Below, in pieces: positions 53,363-62,471 of a stretch of DNA of 64,000 nt (positions are counted from its first letter, which is position 1; each line of letters opens with the position of its first letter). The notes beneath the pieces are model-generated. The model was not told where the DNA came from. It was given only the letters and a program-made list of their open reading frames with translations, and searched no databases. The translations under genes and the position numbers were made by a program. The DNA comes from Neobacillus mesonae. Lineage in GTDB: Bacteria > Bacillota > Bacilli > Bacillales > Cytobacillaceae. Location: the NCBI RefSeq assembly GCF_023715155.1, contig NZ_JAMBNQ010000009.1, forward strand, positions 62,001-126,000. The letters run 5' to 3'.

Positions 53363-54073
53363 TTATGCTTCCTTTATGCTTGTTTCTGAAATGGAATGTT
53401 CAACACTTTCAATATGCTCAGTCATATATACCTGTGCTAATTTAGCATCCTTTTGTTTGATGGCTTGTAATATTTTTGCGTGTTCCTTGATGGATTGAAT
53501 GGCACGGCCTGGAATTTGAATGGATTTATTACGGGACTCTGATAATAAATCTATTAAATAGTTCATAATATTGATTAACACCACATTATGGGATTTATTG
53601 GCTAAAGTCATATGGAATTTGTGATCTAATTCTGCCAGCCTGTTATAATCAATGTCGGCACTGCTTACGATTTCCTGTGCTTCTGCCACAACCTGCTCTA
53701 ATTCGTTAAACTCGTCATTTTCTGCATTATCGATTGCCCATTTCACTGTCCATTCCTCGAGGATTTTTCGTACAGAGAAGAAGTCTTTGATATGACTGGA
53801 GGAGACAAAAAAAGCTTCGGTCATCTTTTGAATTTGATGTTCTGGAGAAGCGACGAAAACTCCTGTCCCATGTTTAACAGTAAGGTATCCATAGGCTTCT
53901 AAAATTTTATAGGCTTCCCTCACCGTATTCCTGCTTACAGAGAGTTCAATTCCCATGTCTCTTTCTCCCGGGATCCGTTCCCCTACTTCATATTCACCTG
54001 CATGGATTTTTGCCTTAATCGTGTCTGCCACTTGTTCAGAAATACCTTTTCGATTAAATTTACTATTCTGCAT
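53363..54073 (-). CDS. GntR family (FadR/FCD) transcriptional regulator of the sulfolactate genes
   Basis: 236 aa. N-terminal winged helix with EVGERIPGERDMGIELSVSRNTVREAYKIL in parts (GERIPGERDMG, SVSRNTVREAYKIL) and wing GTGVFV; C-terminal all-helical FCD effector domain from about residue 85, with the metal/ligand-type Asp and His residues (EEWTVKWAID, LAELDHKFHMTLA). Its own promoter carries one of four near-identical operators, and the others precede slcC, suyA and the TRAP genes, so it is very likely their regulator and autoregulated. Sulfolactate or sulfopyruvate is a likely effector (inference). Confidence 0.88.
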   Translation of the reverse strand: MQNSKFNRKGISEQVADTIKAKIHAGEYEVGERIPGERDMGIELSVSRNTVREAYKILEAYGYLTVKHGTGVFVASPEHQIQKMTEAFFVSSSHIKDFFSVRKILEEWTVKWAIDNAENDEFNELEQVVAEAQEIVSSADIDYNRLAELDHKFHMTLANKSHNVVLINIMNYLIDLLSESRNKSIQIPGRAIQSIKEHAKILQAIKQKDAKLAQVYMTEHIESVEHSISETSIKEA

Positions 54074-54269
54074 GGATCATTCAACCTCCTTTTTTTAATA
54101 AAATTCATTTATTAATTATTTTAATTTTCTGTAAATATTGCTAAACATTTATTTAAATCAGACAGGAAAAAGTTTAAAATGTACTGGTAGAAAAGGGCAG
54201 TATTTTTTAGCTTTGAATAAAAGGGGCACCTTTTGAGAGCCGACGTTTGTTATTTATACTATGTCCAAA

Positions 54270-54328
54270 TTGGTGCGGTGACCCAACCAATATAATTTTA
54301 TTAAACCATGTTTAATTCTATGAATCAA
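54270..54328 (-). promoter_or_regulatory. Promoter-operator of the gntR gene
   Basis: On the minus strand: TTGATT (54328-54323), 17 nt, TTTAAT (54305-54300), 9 nt, then the operator at 54290-54270 with half-sites TTGGTT and CACCAA. Same geometry as at suyA. The leader to the gene is long (about 200 nt). Confidence 0.78.
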
Positions 54329-54350
54329 TGAATTTTTTTGACAAAAAATA

Positions 54351-54409
54351 TTGATTTTTTAGAAAATTGAAATATAATAGGAAGAGTACTGGTTGGGTGA
54401 CTGAACCAA
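54351..54409 (+). promoter_or_regulatory. Promoter-operator of the TRAP transporter genes
   Basis: TTGATT (54351-54356), 16 nt, TATAAT (54373-54378), 10 nt, then operator 54389-54409 (CTGGTT, GGGTGACTG, AACCAA). It stands divergently from the gntR promoter, 60 nt away. Confidence 0.78.
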
Positions 54410-54479
54410 GTGTTCTATTTTAGGCATTATTTTATTTGATTGAATGAAAGGGTTTACAAACGAATAGGGAGGATAGAAG

Positions 54480-55490
54480 ATGAAGAAATGGTCTGTACTG
54501 ATTGTAACGGTTTTAATGGTGTTCATTATTAGCACTGGCTGCTCTAATATGGCATCTGGCAAGAAGTCAAAAGCTGAATATGTGTTAAGGCTCGGGCATT
54601 TACAAACAGAGGATCACCCATATCATAAAGGGGCCTTAAAGTTCAAAGAGCTGGTAGAGAAGAGATCAAAGGGAAGAATTCAAATTGATATTTTCCCAAG
54701 CAGTCAGTTAGGAAACGGAAGGGACCAAATTGAAGGAGCGCAAATTGGTTCAATCCATTTTCATATCGGTTCTGTTGCGCCGGTAACCAATTTTGCACCG
54801 CAATTTAATGTGCTGAACTTACCTTATTTATTTGAAAGCCGTGAACATGCATTCCGGGTGCTGGATGGTAAAATTGGACAGGAGATTGCCGCTAATTTAC
54901 CCAATAGGGGCCTGATGAATCTAGGGTATATGGAAAATGGCTGGAGACATATGACAAACAATGTCAGAACCTTCAAAACGGCAAAAGATGCAGCCGGCTT
55001 AAAAATCAGGGTCCAGGAATCACCGCCGTATATCTCCTTTGTTAAGGCACTTGGTTCTACACCTGTTCCTGTTCCGTTCGGTGAATTGTATACTGCATTG
55101 GAGCAGCATGTTGTGGATGGGCAGGAAAATCCATTAGCCCAAATTTACTTAAACAAATTTCAAGAAGTCCAAAAATACCTGACATTAACTTACCACAATT
55201 ACGATGCAGCCGTTTTTATTATGAGTAAAACGACTTATGACACACTTCCTAAAGACCTTCAGAAAGTAATCAAAGAATCAGCGAAAGAAGCCATTCAATA
55301 TGAAAGAAAAGTAGCGGCAGAAGATGAGAAAGTTCTGCTGGAGAATTTAAAGAAGACAGATATTAAAATTGAGGAACATCCTGACTTAGATTCCTTCAGA
55401 GAAGCAGTCAAACCGGTTTATAAAGAATTTGAAGATTCTATTGGCAAAGATTTATTAGATCGAATAGAAAAATTAAAAGATCCACAATAA
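54480..55490 (+). CDS. dctP: TRAP transporter substrate-binding lipoprotein, probable sulfolactate importer
   Basis: 336 aa with signal peptide and lipobox STGC. DctP landmarks: LRLGHLQTEDHPYHKGALKF, ENGWRHMTNNVRTFKT, LKIRVQESPPYI with the carboxylate-binding Arg, and VDGQENPLAQI. The operator in front shares the regulon with the sulfolactate enzymes. A TRAP importer (SlcHFG) serves the same role in Chromohalobacter. Not the same subclass member as the DctP at 19286, judging by low similarity outside the motifs. Confidence 0.9.
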   Translation: MKKWSVLIVTVLMVFIISTGCSNMASGKKSKAEYVLRLGHLQTEDHPYHKGALKFKELVEKRSKGRIQIDIFPSSQLGNGRDQIEGAQIGSIHFHIGSVAPVTNFAPQFNVLNLPYLFESREHAFRVLDGKIGQEIAANLPNRGLMNLGYMENGWRHMTNNVRTFKTAKDAAGLKIRVQESPPYISFVKALGSTPVPVPFGELYTALEQHVVDGQENPLAQIYLNKFQEVQKYLTLTYHNYDAAVFIMSKTTYDTLPKDLQKVIKESAKEAIQYERKVAAEDEKVLLENLKKTDIKIEEHPDLDSFREAVKPVYKEFEDSIGKDLLDRIEKLKDPQ

Positions 55491-55583
55491 TGCAGGCGTT
55501 TATGGCAGGAAATGTTTGATCTTAAACGAAAATAGCTGATTAGATAAAGGGGTTTATTACATGTTTGGAGGTGCCATCGTTAC

Positions 55584-56153
55584 ATGAAATTTCTTACCGG
55601 GTTAAGTCAAAAAGTGAATAAAGTAAGTCAGGCTGTCCTGATTATACTCTTTGTGATTGCTTTTTTAGCTGCCGTATATTCCGTATTTTCGCGTTTTGTG
55701 CTCCAAAGTGCTTTTATGAGAAACATGCTGCCAATGGTTGACTTTTCTATTTTTAATTTTTCCTGGATTGAAGAGCTCATCCGCTATTTATTTATATGGA
55801 TTGTTTTTATCGGCATTGGCATGGTTTATAAAAGCAAGGAACATGCACAGGTTGAAATGTTACAGCATTATCTGCCGGAAAAAATGAAACGAAAAGTGGC
55901 AGTATTAGTAGAAGTTGTGAATTCTGCCGTGTTTTTATTTTTGATTGTCTATGGCTCTAGTATCTTAAAATTTACCAGCCAGCAGATTTCGCCTTCCATG
56001 GGGCTTAATATGACTTTGATTTATAGTTCAGTTTTGGTTTGCTCTATTATCTGTCTTATTCATGCTGTTGTGAATATACTCGGTTTAGTGACTTCCAAAG
56101 ATTCAAAGGTGGGAACGGCAAAAACCGGCACTACCGAAGAGATGCCTATTTAA
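55584..56153 (+). CDS. dctQ: TRAP transporter small permease (DctQ family)
   Basis: 189 aa, four membrane helices with the family motif FSWIEELIRYLFIWIVFIGIG (seen as FSWIEELIRYLF and IVFIGIG) and YKSKEHAQVEML. GGAGGTG lies about 10 nt before the ATG. Separated from dctP by 93 nt without a clear terminator. C-terminal tail is a short soluble stretch (KVGTAKTGTTEEMPI). Confidence 0.92.
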   Translation: MKFLTGLSQKVNKVSQAVLIILFVIAFLAAVYSVFSRFVLQSAFMRNMLPMVDFSIFNFSWIEELIRYLFIWIVFIGIGMVYKSKEHAQVEMLQHYLPEKMKRKVAVLVEVVNSAVFLFLIVYGSSILKFTSQQISPSMGLNMTLIYSSVLVCSIICLIHAVVNILGLVTSKDSKVGTAKTGTTEEMPI

Positions 56154-56174
56154 ATTTGTAAAGGGGGAGTATGA

Positions 56175-57449
56175 ATGACGGTTGCAATAGTTGTCCTGGT
56201 TGTCCTGTTTTTGTTTATGTTTATAGGTGTTCCCATTGCGATTTCCTTAATTCTGGCATCCATTTCAGGCTTCTTAGCCAGTATTTACTATGTACCTTTA
56301 GAAGTAGTACCTCAAAGACTAATCACCTCTGTAGACTCTTTTCCACTATTAGCTATTCCATTCTTCATGCTGACGGGTGAATTTATGATGTCCGGCAGTA
56401 TGGGGCAAAGAATCGCTGGATTTGCCTTTGCGACAGTTGGCTGGGTGCGGTCAGGACTTGCCCAGGTGTCCACTTTAACAAGTATGTTTTTTGCCGGTAT
56501 TTCCGGTTCAGGTGCTGCCGATACAGCGGCTGTTGGTAAAATGATGATCCCGCTGATGGAACAAAAGGGGTATGACAAAGGTTTTGCTGCGGCAACCGTA
56601 GCAAGTGCCGGAACCATCGCGGTTGTTATACCGCCTTCCATTCCGATGATTGTTTACGGAGTAACGGCAGGTGTCTCGATAGGCGATTTATTTACGGCCG
56701 GAATTGTTCCTGGAATTTTAATTGGTTTATCGATTATGCTGTTAAACTATTGGATTACTAAAAAGAATCGCTATAGTGAAGAAGCAGGAAAGTTTGAATT
56801 TACCACATTTAAAAAGACTTTTATTGAAGGTATTTTAGCATTGATTTTACCGTTAATTATTATTTTCGGTATCAGGGGCGGTATTTTTACGCCAACGGAA
56901 GCCGGGGCTGTAGCTGCAGCTTATGCGTTTATTATTAATAAATTTGTGTATAGGGATATGAAATGGAGTGATATTCCTGAATGCTTTATTAAAGCAGGGA
57001 AAATGACCGCCATGGTTGTATTCATCATTGCTGCGGCTAACCTTTTCGGCTGGCTTTTGACGGCGGAGCAAATCCCGCATATGCTGGTAGAGCTTGTGTC
57101 AGGCTTCGCAGATAACCGTTACTTGGTTCTTCTAATGTTTACCGTTATCTTCTTTATTGCCGGCTGTTTCTTAAATGCTTCGGCTGCCATTACGATTCTA
57201 ACGCCATTATTATTACCGATTGCCGTGGCTGCAGGAATTGACCCAGTTTTCTTCGGTCTGATTATGGTAGTGAACCTCTCCATCGGTATGATCACACCGC
57301 CGGTTGGGTTAGACCTCTTTGTCGTGAAAGGTATCGCGGAAGTCTCCTATGACAGGATTTTAAAAGCCATTGTTCCATTTGTCCTTGTCATGGTTGTTGA
57401 TTTATTAATCATCACCTTCTTCCCGGCATTATCCATGTTTTGGATTTAA
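56175..57449 (+). CDS. dctM: TRAP transporter large permease (DctM family)
   Basis: 424 aa, about twelve helices. Landmarks: GVPIAISLILAS, GISGSGAADTAAVGKMMIP, IPPSIPMIVYGVTAGVSIG, GGIFTPTEAGAVAAAYA and MITPPVGLDLFVVKG. It completes the importer and ends the transcription unit before a strong terminator. AGGGGGAG precedes the ATG. Confidence 0.94.
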   Translation: MTVAIVVLVVLFLFMFIGVPIAISLILASISGFLASIYYVPLEVVPQRLITSVDSFPLLAIPFFMLTGEFMMSGSMGQRIAGFAFATVGWVRSGLAQVSTLTSMFFAGISGSGAADTAAVGKMMIPLMEQKGYDKGFAAATVASAGTIAVVIPPSIPMIVYGVTAGVSIGDLFTAGIVPGILIGLSIMLLNYWITKKNRYSEEAGKFEFTTFKKTFIEGILALILPLIIIFGIRGGIFTPTEAGAVAAAYAFIINKFVYRDMKWSDIPECFIKAGKMTAMVVFIIAAANLFGWLLTAEQIPHMLVELVSGFADNRYLVLLMFTVIFFIAGCFLNASAAITILTPLLLPIAVAAGIDPVFFGLIMVVNLSIGMITPPVGLDLFVVKGIAEVSYDRILKAIVPFVLVMVVDLLIITFFPALSMFWI

Positions 57450-57487
57450 AGTGTTTGACATATTCCATTGGTACACCACTTTTCTAT

Positions 57488-57525
57488 AAGGGCGTAAATC
57501 CGGAAAAAGGATTTGCGTCCTTTTT
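57488..57525 (+). terminator. Terminator of the TRAP operon
   Basis: AAGGGCGTAAATCC pairs with GGATTTGCGTCCTT (one G-T), tail TTTTT. Confidence 0.9.
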
Positions 57526-57621
57526 CATGATTGGCTCAGATTGTTTAAGAACGGAAAGATTAGGGAGGATTTTTCGTTAAAAGTTACATAAATACAAAGG
57601 GAAAGTCTAAATTATTCCAAC

Positions 57622-57715
57622 TTATGTAGAATTAAAGTGGAATTGTGCAGAATAATACCTGGATTATGTAGAGAATCCCTTTAACTATGTAGAAAAGCCC
57701 GCCAATTATGTAGAA
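57622..57715. repeat. Tandem array with 21-bp period, TATGTAGAA core
   Basis: The AGAA end of the core falls at 57628, 57649, 57670, 57691 and 57712, exactly 21 bp apart. The core is TTATGTAGAA with one variant (TTGTGCAGAA); the remaining 11-12 bp of each unit vary freely. It sits between the TRAP terminator and ftsH and shows no coding sense. Confidence 0.85.
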
Positions 57716-57867
57716 TAAATTAGCTAAACAAAATCTATTCTTTGCATTGTGTTTTTTTCACAAACGAACCAAAGGAAACTTTTGAAATGATAACAGCAGG
57801 ATTGGGCAAAATATATTCATTGCTGCAGAAATGGAGCAGTGATGAATAAAAAAGTGGGGGAACTGCA

Positions 57868-59721
57868 ATGAAAGAAGTAAAACCGCCAAAAAAGCCGCTG
57901 ATTTATTATTATGGCATTATTATAGTTGTTATTCTGCTGTTAAACTCCATTATCTTTCCAGCTATTAACCGCCATGCTGTGAAAGAGGTGGATTACGGGA
58001 CATTTTTAACGATGGTGGAAAAAGGTCAAGTAAAAGAGGTTCAAATTGAGGATACCAATATTGTCTTCAAACCGAAGGGGAAAAGTGAATACAAGTACTA
58101 TAAGACAGGAACCATGAATGACCCGGAACTGGTTGACCGTCTTCATCAAGCAAACGTTAAATTTGCCAAGGTCATTCCGAAGGAAAATTCGCCGCTGCTA
58201 AACTTCTTTTTAACGTGGATTTTGCCATTTCTTATTTTTATCGCTATTGGTCAATGGTTAATGCGTAAATTTCAAAGCAAAATGTTCGGCGGCGGAAATG
58301 CATTATCATTTGGAAAAAGCAATGCAAAAGTGTATGTTGAAGCCCAGACCGGCATTACCTTTAAAGATGTAGCCGGCCAGGATGAGGCAAAAGAGGCATT
58401 ACAGGAAATTGTAGATTTTCTTGATGATCCGAAGAAATATGCGGAAATTGGCGCCAAAATTCCAAAAGGGGCACTATTAGTGGGACCTCCTGGAACCGGG
58501 AAAACCTTGCTGGCCAAAGCGGTTGCAGGGGAGTCTAAGGTGCCGTTCTTCTCGATTTCAGGGTCTGAATTTGTTGAGATGTTTGTCGGTATGGGGGCAG
58601 CGAGAGTACGAGACCTTTTTAAACAAGCCCAGGAAAAAGCCCCTTGTATTGTGTTTATTGATGAAATTGATGCAATCGGGAAAAGCCGGAATTCAGGTAT
58701 GGCCGGCGGCAATGATGAACGGGAGCAGACATTGAACCAGCTTCTAACAGAAATGGACGGATTTGACGCGGATAAAGGTGTCGTCATTCTGGCTGCTACG
58801 AACAGGCCGGAAACCCTTGATAAAGCTCTGCTCAGACCAGGAAGATTTGACCGCCGGGTGCCAGTGGAACTGCCGGATCTTGCCGGCCGTGAAGCCATCT
58901 TACGGGTTCATGCGAAAAAAGTGAAGCTTGAAGCCAACATTGATTTTAATGTGATTGCCAGAGCAACATCAGGTGCATCAGGTGCGGATTTAGCAAATAT
59001 TATAAATGAGGCGGCTCTTAGAGCAGTTCGCCTTGGACGAAATAAAGTGATTCAAAATGATTTGGAAGAATCCGTAGAAGTAGTCATTGCCGGCTATCAG
59101 CGCAAACATGCGGTCATTTCAATGAAAGATAAGTTAACGATATCCTACCATGAAATCGGGCATGCCTTGGTTGCCGCAAAACAAAGTCACTCGGCGCCTG
59201 TCCATAAAATCACGATTATTCCAAGAACATCAGGGGCGCTTGGCTACACGATGCAGGTGGATGAACATGAAACAATCTTAATGTCGAAAGAGCAGGCGTT
59301 AGCTAAAATTACCACCATTATGGGCGGGCGTGCAGCAGAGGAAGTGATTTTTAAAACCATTACTTCAGGCGCTTCCAACGATATTGAGCAAGCCACCAAA
59401 ATCGCCCGGGCGATGGTGACGAGGTATGGGATGAGCAGCGAATTTGACATGATGGGGCTGGAAACGGTGAATAACCCGTATTTAGGCGGTGATACTACGT
59501 TAATGGTATCGGCAGAAACAGCCTCTAAAGTTGATACAGAGGTTCTGAACATTATCAAAGACTGCCATCAGAAGGCAAAAGAAATACTCCGGGATAATAT
59601 GGAAAAACTGCATGAACTAACTAAATTCTTATTGGAAAAGGAAACCATCACTGGAGAAGAATTTATGAACATATTGACAGGTAAACATGAAACCAATTCT
59701 CCAACACTTGTGAAGGAGTAG
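57868..59721 (+). CDS. ftsH: FtsH-family ATP-dependent zinc metalloprotease
   Basis: 617 aa. Two N-terminal membrane helices (about 12-30 and 108-128) with a short external domain; AAA module with Walker A GPPGTGKT (about 206), Walker [10 protein letters not shown] and [13 protein letters not shown]41 protease with zinc site HEIGHA (about 428) and the third ligand in SNDIEQAT. It degrades membrane and short-lived cytosolic proteins. The normal B. subtilis ftsH lies beside tilS and hpt. This one stands alone after a terminator, lacks the long acidic C-terminal tail and is probably a second paralogue. GTGGGGGAA precedes the ATG. Confidence 0.93.
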   Translation: MKEVKPPKKPLIYYYGIIIVVILLLNSIIFPAINRHAVKEVDYGTFLTMVEKGQVKEVQIEDTNIVFKPKGKSEYKYYKTGTMNDPELVDRLHQANVKFAKVIPKENSPLLNFFLTWILPFLIFIAIGQWLMRKFQSKMFGGGNALSFGKSNAKVYVEAQTGITFKDVAGQDEAKEALQEIVDFLDDPKKYAEIGAKIPKGALLVGPPGTGKTLLAKAVAGESKVPFFSISGSEFVEMFVGMGAARVRDLFKQAQEKAPCIVFIDEIDAIGKSRNSGMAGGNDEREQTLNQLLTEMDGFDADKGVVILAATNRPETLDKALLRPGRFDRRVPVELPDLAGREAILRVHAKKVKLEANIDFNVIARATSGASGADLANIINEAALRAVRLGRNKVIQNDLEESVEVVIAGYQRKHAVISMKDKLTISYHEIGHALVAAKQSHSAPVHKITIIPRTSGALGYTMQVDEHETILMSKEQALAKITTIMGGRAAEEVIFKTITSGASNDIEQATKIARAMVTRYGMSSEFDMMGLETVNNPYLGGDTTLMVSAETASKVDTEVLNIIKDCHQKAKEILRDNMEKLHELTKFLLEKETITGEEFMNILTGKHETNSPTLVKE

Positions 59722-59748
59722 TGCTTCAACTTCAATCAGAAACAATAG

Positions 59749-59782
59749 CACAACTGGCGAATCATGGCTGGTTGTGTTTTTT
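59749..59782 (+). terminator. Terminator after ftsH
   Basis: CACAACTGG and CTGGTTGTG-type arms around a short loop with TTTTTT tail. Confidence 0.8.
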
Positions 59783-59879
59783 GTTCTAGTTTGCCATTTA
59801 GAGGCCAGCGGTATGAATGCTCTAAGTAGATATGATACTCTAAATAAAATAGGACAAAGTTTAAAAGAGAGGTTAATGA

Positions 59880-62219
59880 ATGGATAACTCGGAGAACTTT
59901 CAATTAAATTTACAAAACATAGAGTTTTTATCATCAAGAATCTATCCTGGAATTGAAATTCTTCTTGTTCTCGATGGTGAAATAATAGTTGAAACGGATA
60001 GTGGAATTTATCAGATGAAAGAAAATGATCTGCTTGTTATAAACCGAAATCAAGTAGTTCAAGTTCGTGCAGTGAAGCATAACACTGTTTTTTCATTAAG
60101 AATTCCAGATGCATTTATTTCCAAATATTATGAAGAGTATCGTCACTACCAATTCCATTTATTTTCCGGGCAAATTGATCGGGGAAAAGAAAATATTTTA
60201 GCACAGCTGCGAAAATCTCTCGCTGAGCTGTTGGTCACCTATTGCAGGCATGAAAATGAAGGTCAGCTCGAAATACATATCTTAATCTGTAAAATTTTAC
60301 TTACGCTTATTCTTAGATTTAAGGGAGAACGAAGCCATATTGAAGAAGAGAATGTGAAGGATCAGCGCTTAAAAGAGATTATATCTCATATAAAACAGCA
60401 CTTTGACGAACCGATTACATTAGAGGAAGTTGCTGCACACTTTTATTTATCTCCCAGTTATTTCTCGCGCTATTTTAAACAGCAATTAGGTATTGGCTTT
60501 AGCCGCTTTTTAATGAACATTCGGTTAGAACACAGTGTAAAAGATTTATTGTATACAAAAGATTCTATCACATTTATTTCCATGAAAAATGGCTTTCCTA
60601 ATGCAAAATCTTTTACAAATTTATTTAAAGAGGTGTACGGAGAGACACCACATTCTTTTCGTGAGAAGAATGCCCAGGAAGAAATGAGCTTAGTTAACAA
60701 TTTCCAATTGGAAGATTCAGGGACATTGCTGAATTCTCCTGAAATTATAATGAAATTAGGTGTTTTAGTATCAGAAGGGGATCATACATCGTCTTTAAGT
60801 AATACAGAAACTCACTCCGAAGAATTAAAAATCGATTTATCTTCAACAAACAGGAAAGTTTGCATTCATCCAAATAATATTTTAATGATTGGCGAATTGA
60901 GAGAATTGCAGAAAGAAAACGTTCGGACCCAGGTGTTATTAGCTAAAAAAGGGGTACAAATAAAATATATTGGCATTCACAAGTTATTAAGCGGAAGAAC
61001 CATTCCCACGGCAGTAGAAACGGATGAATTAATCCCAACAACATCCCCTTACTATAATTCTGATGAAGTGATCCAATTTATAAAAACAAATGATTTATCC
61101 TTATTTATTCAAATTGGGTACAAAGGAATTGCCTCAGATGAAAAGGCATACTTTCAAAAACTTGAACATTTTTTAAGACATTGTTTGCAGGTGTTCGGTG
61201 AAACGTATGTAAGTTCCTGGTATTTTATGTACGTAACGAATGATGAAACGATAGACAGTAAAAAAATACAAGACTTTTATTTAACATTATACAAATTATT
61301 GAAAACGATCGTTCCTTCTATTCAAGTTGGCTTATTAGTACCATTTTCATTCCAAACTGGAACGACAGATGACAAGCATAAATGGATCCTGCACCAACAA
61401 GAGCAATTTGACTTTATTGCTTATCAAGCGAGTTCGAATGAAATCGTTGATTTTACGGACATCATCAATGATAATTATCTGCTGGCAAAAGACTTTATTA
61501 AGAAAAAAACGGAGAAATTAAAACGCTATTTAAAAAGTCATTCGATAGAGAAACCCCTCCATTTGATTACTTGGAGTTCCTTTTCAGGAAATACCCGTTA
61601 CACAAATGGGGTATTTTTTCGAGGCGCATTAATATTGAATGATGCGATGTCCGTGGCAGAAGATGTGCAATCACTTGGTTTCTGGATCAATACGGAAATA
61701 CATGAAAGAACCGTTGGGGCAAAGAATATTCCATTAGAAGGAATGGAACTGTTTCATTATTTTTCAGGAAAACGTCCTGCTTATTATGCGATGTCCTTTT
61801 TAAACAGGCTGCAGGGAAAAGTAATCACAAAAGGTGCTAACCATATTATGGTGGAAAATGCATCAGGTTATCAGATTGTTTTAATGAACAACCATATTGT
61901 TAATCCCTATTTTTCTATAGAAGAAACATTTTTACAAAAATTAATGAAGGAAGTACGAGTCACCATTAAAGGAATCCCTGAAGGAGAATATCAAATACGT
62001 AAATATGTTTTTGATAAGGATCATGGGGCCTTGTATAAGAATTGGTGGGAAAATAACAGTAAATTTGGACTGGATACAGAAATTGTTGATTATATTACAC
62101 AATCAAGTCAACCTTCTTTAGAAGTATTTGATGAAAAGATTGACGGGGAATGGTCGTTTTATTCTTACTTAACGATTAATGCGATTCACTTTTTTGATAT
62201 CAGAAAAGTATTCGTTTAA
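59880..62219 (+). CDS. AraC-family regulator fused to a GH39-like sugar-binding/hydrolase domain
   Basis: 779 aa. Residues 1-100: cupin-like sensor (IYPGIEILLVLDGEIIVETDSG). About 160-265: double AraC helix-turn-helix (ITLEEVAAHFYLSPSYFSRYFKQ, FPNAKSFTNLFKEVYGETP). From about 310 to the end: a barrel like GH39 beta-xylosidases (VSSWYFMYVTND, HLITWSSF, ALILNDAMSVAEDVQSLGFW). Such fusions occur in Bacillus and Paenibacillus; the barrel may sense a sugar rather than cleave it, since I cannot identify both catalytic Glu with certainty. The next genes are an exporter and a peptidase, not glycan genes. Confidence 0.88.
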   Translation: MDNSENFQLNLQNIEFLSSRIYPGIEILLVLDGEIIVETDSGIYQMKENDLLVINRNQVVQVRAVKHNTVFSLRIPDAFISKYYEEYRHYQFHLFSGQIDRGKENILAQLRKSLAELLVTYCRHENEGQLEIHILICKILLTLILRFKGERSHIEEENVKDQRLKEIISHIKQHFDEPITLEEVAAHFYLSPSYFSRYFKQQLGIGFSRFLMNIRLEHSVKDLLYTKDSITFISMKNGFPNAKSFTNLFKEVYGETPHSFREKNAQEEMSLVNNFQLEDSGTLLNSPEIIMKLGVLVSEGDHTSSLSNTETHSEELKIDLSSTNRKVCIHPNNILMIGELRELQKENVRTQVLLAKKGVQIKYIGIHKLLSGRTIPTAVETDELIPTTSPYYNSDEVIQFIKTNDLSLFIQIGYKGIASDEKAYFQKLEHFLRHCLQVFGETYVSSWYFMYVTNDETIDSKKIQDFYLTLYKLLKTIVPSIQVGLLVPFSFQTGTTDDKHKWILHQQEQFDFIAYQASSNEIVDFTDIINDNYLLAKDFIKKKTEKLKRYLKSHSIEKPLHLITWSSFSGNTRYTNGVFFRGALILNDAMSVAEDVQSLGFWINTEIHERTVGAKNIPLEGMELFHYFSGKRPAYYAMSFLNRLQGKVITKGANHIMVENASGYQIVLMNNHIVNPYFSIEETFLQKLMKEVRVTIKGIPEGEYQIRKYVFDKDHGALYKNWWENNSKFGLDTEIVDYITQSSQPSLEVFDEKIDGEWSFYSYLTINAIHFFDIRKVFV

Positions 62220-62329
62220 AAAGTGGTTCTTTTCATGAACAAGCTTTTGTTTTAAATAGCCTTTTTTAAAGGTAAAAAATTGACCGTCAAAATTTATTTA
62301 AATCATTTCCATGTTTATAATTGCACGAA

Positions 62330-62347
62330 CCAAATCACCTGATTTGG
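62330..62347. promoter_or_regulatory. Inverted repeat upstream of the MFS gene
   Basis: CCAAATCA-CC-TGATTTGG, perfect 8-bp arms. It may be an operator, or the first of two hairpins ending the araC transcript. Confidence 0.45.
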
Positions 62348-62349
62348 AT

Positions 62350-62383
62350 AAAAAATGACTCCTTTTTAAAGGGGTCATTTTTT
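62350..62383 (+). terminator. Terminator of the AraC-GH39 gene
   Basis: AAAAAATGACTCC pairs with GGGGTCATTTTTT; a T-run ends it. TATAAT follows directly at 62383-62388. Confidence 0.8.
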
Positions 62384-62410
62384 ATAATAAAGACACATAA
62401 CACCGGTGTT
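62383..62410. promoter_or_regulatory. -10 box and palindromic operator candidate for the MFS gene
   Basis: TATAAT at 62383-62388, then 10 nt, then the perfect 12-bp palindrome AACACCGGTGTT (62399-62410). The position over the likely transcription start suggests repressor control. The -35 region is poor and falls in the terminator. Confidence 0.45.
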
Positions 62411-62471
62411 GTAAGAAAAGGATATGAAAGAGCAAAACATTTGAAAATTTGGCATTCCAGGGGGTAAATAA

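Noticed and set aside
58272..58898. 208-aa minus-strand ORF
   Set aside because: Shadow of the AAA module of ftsH, with no start signal and unnatural composition.
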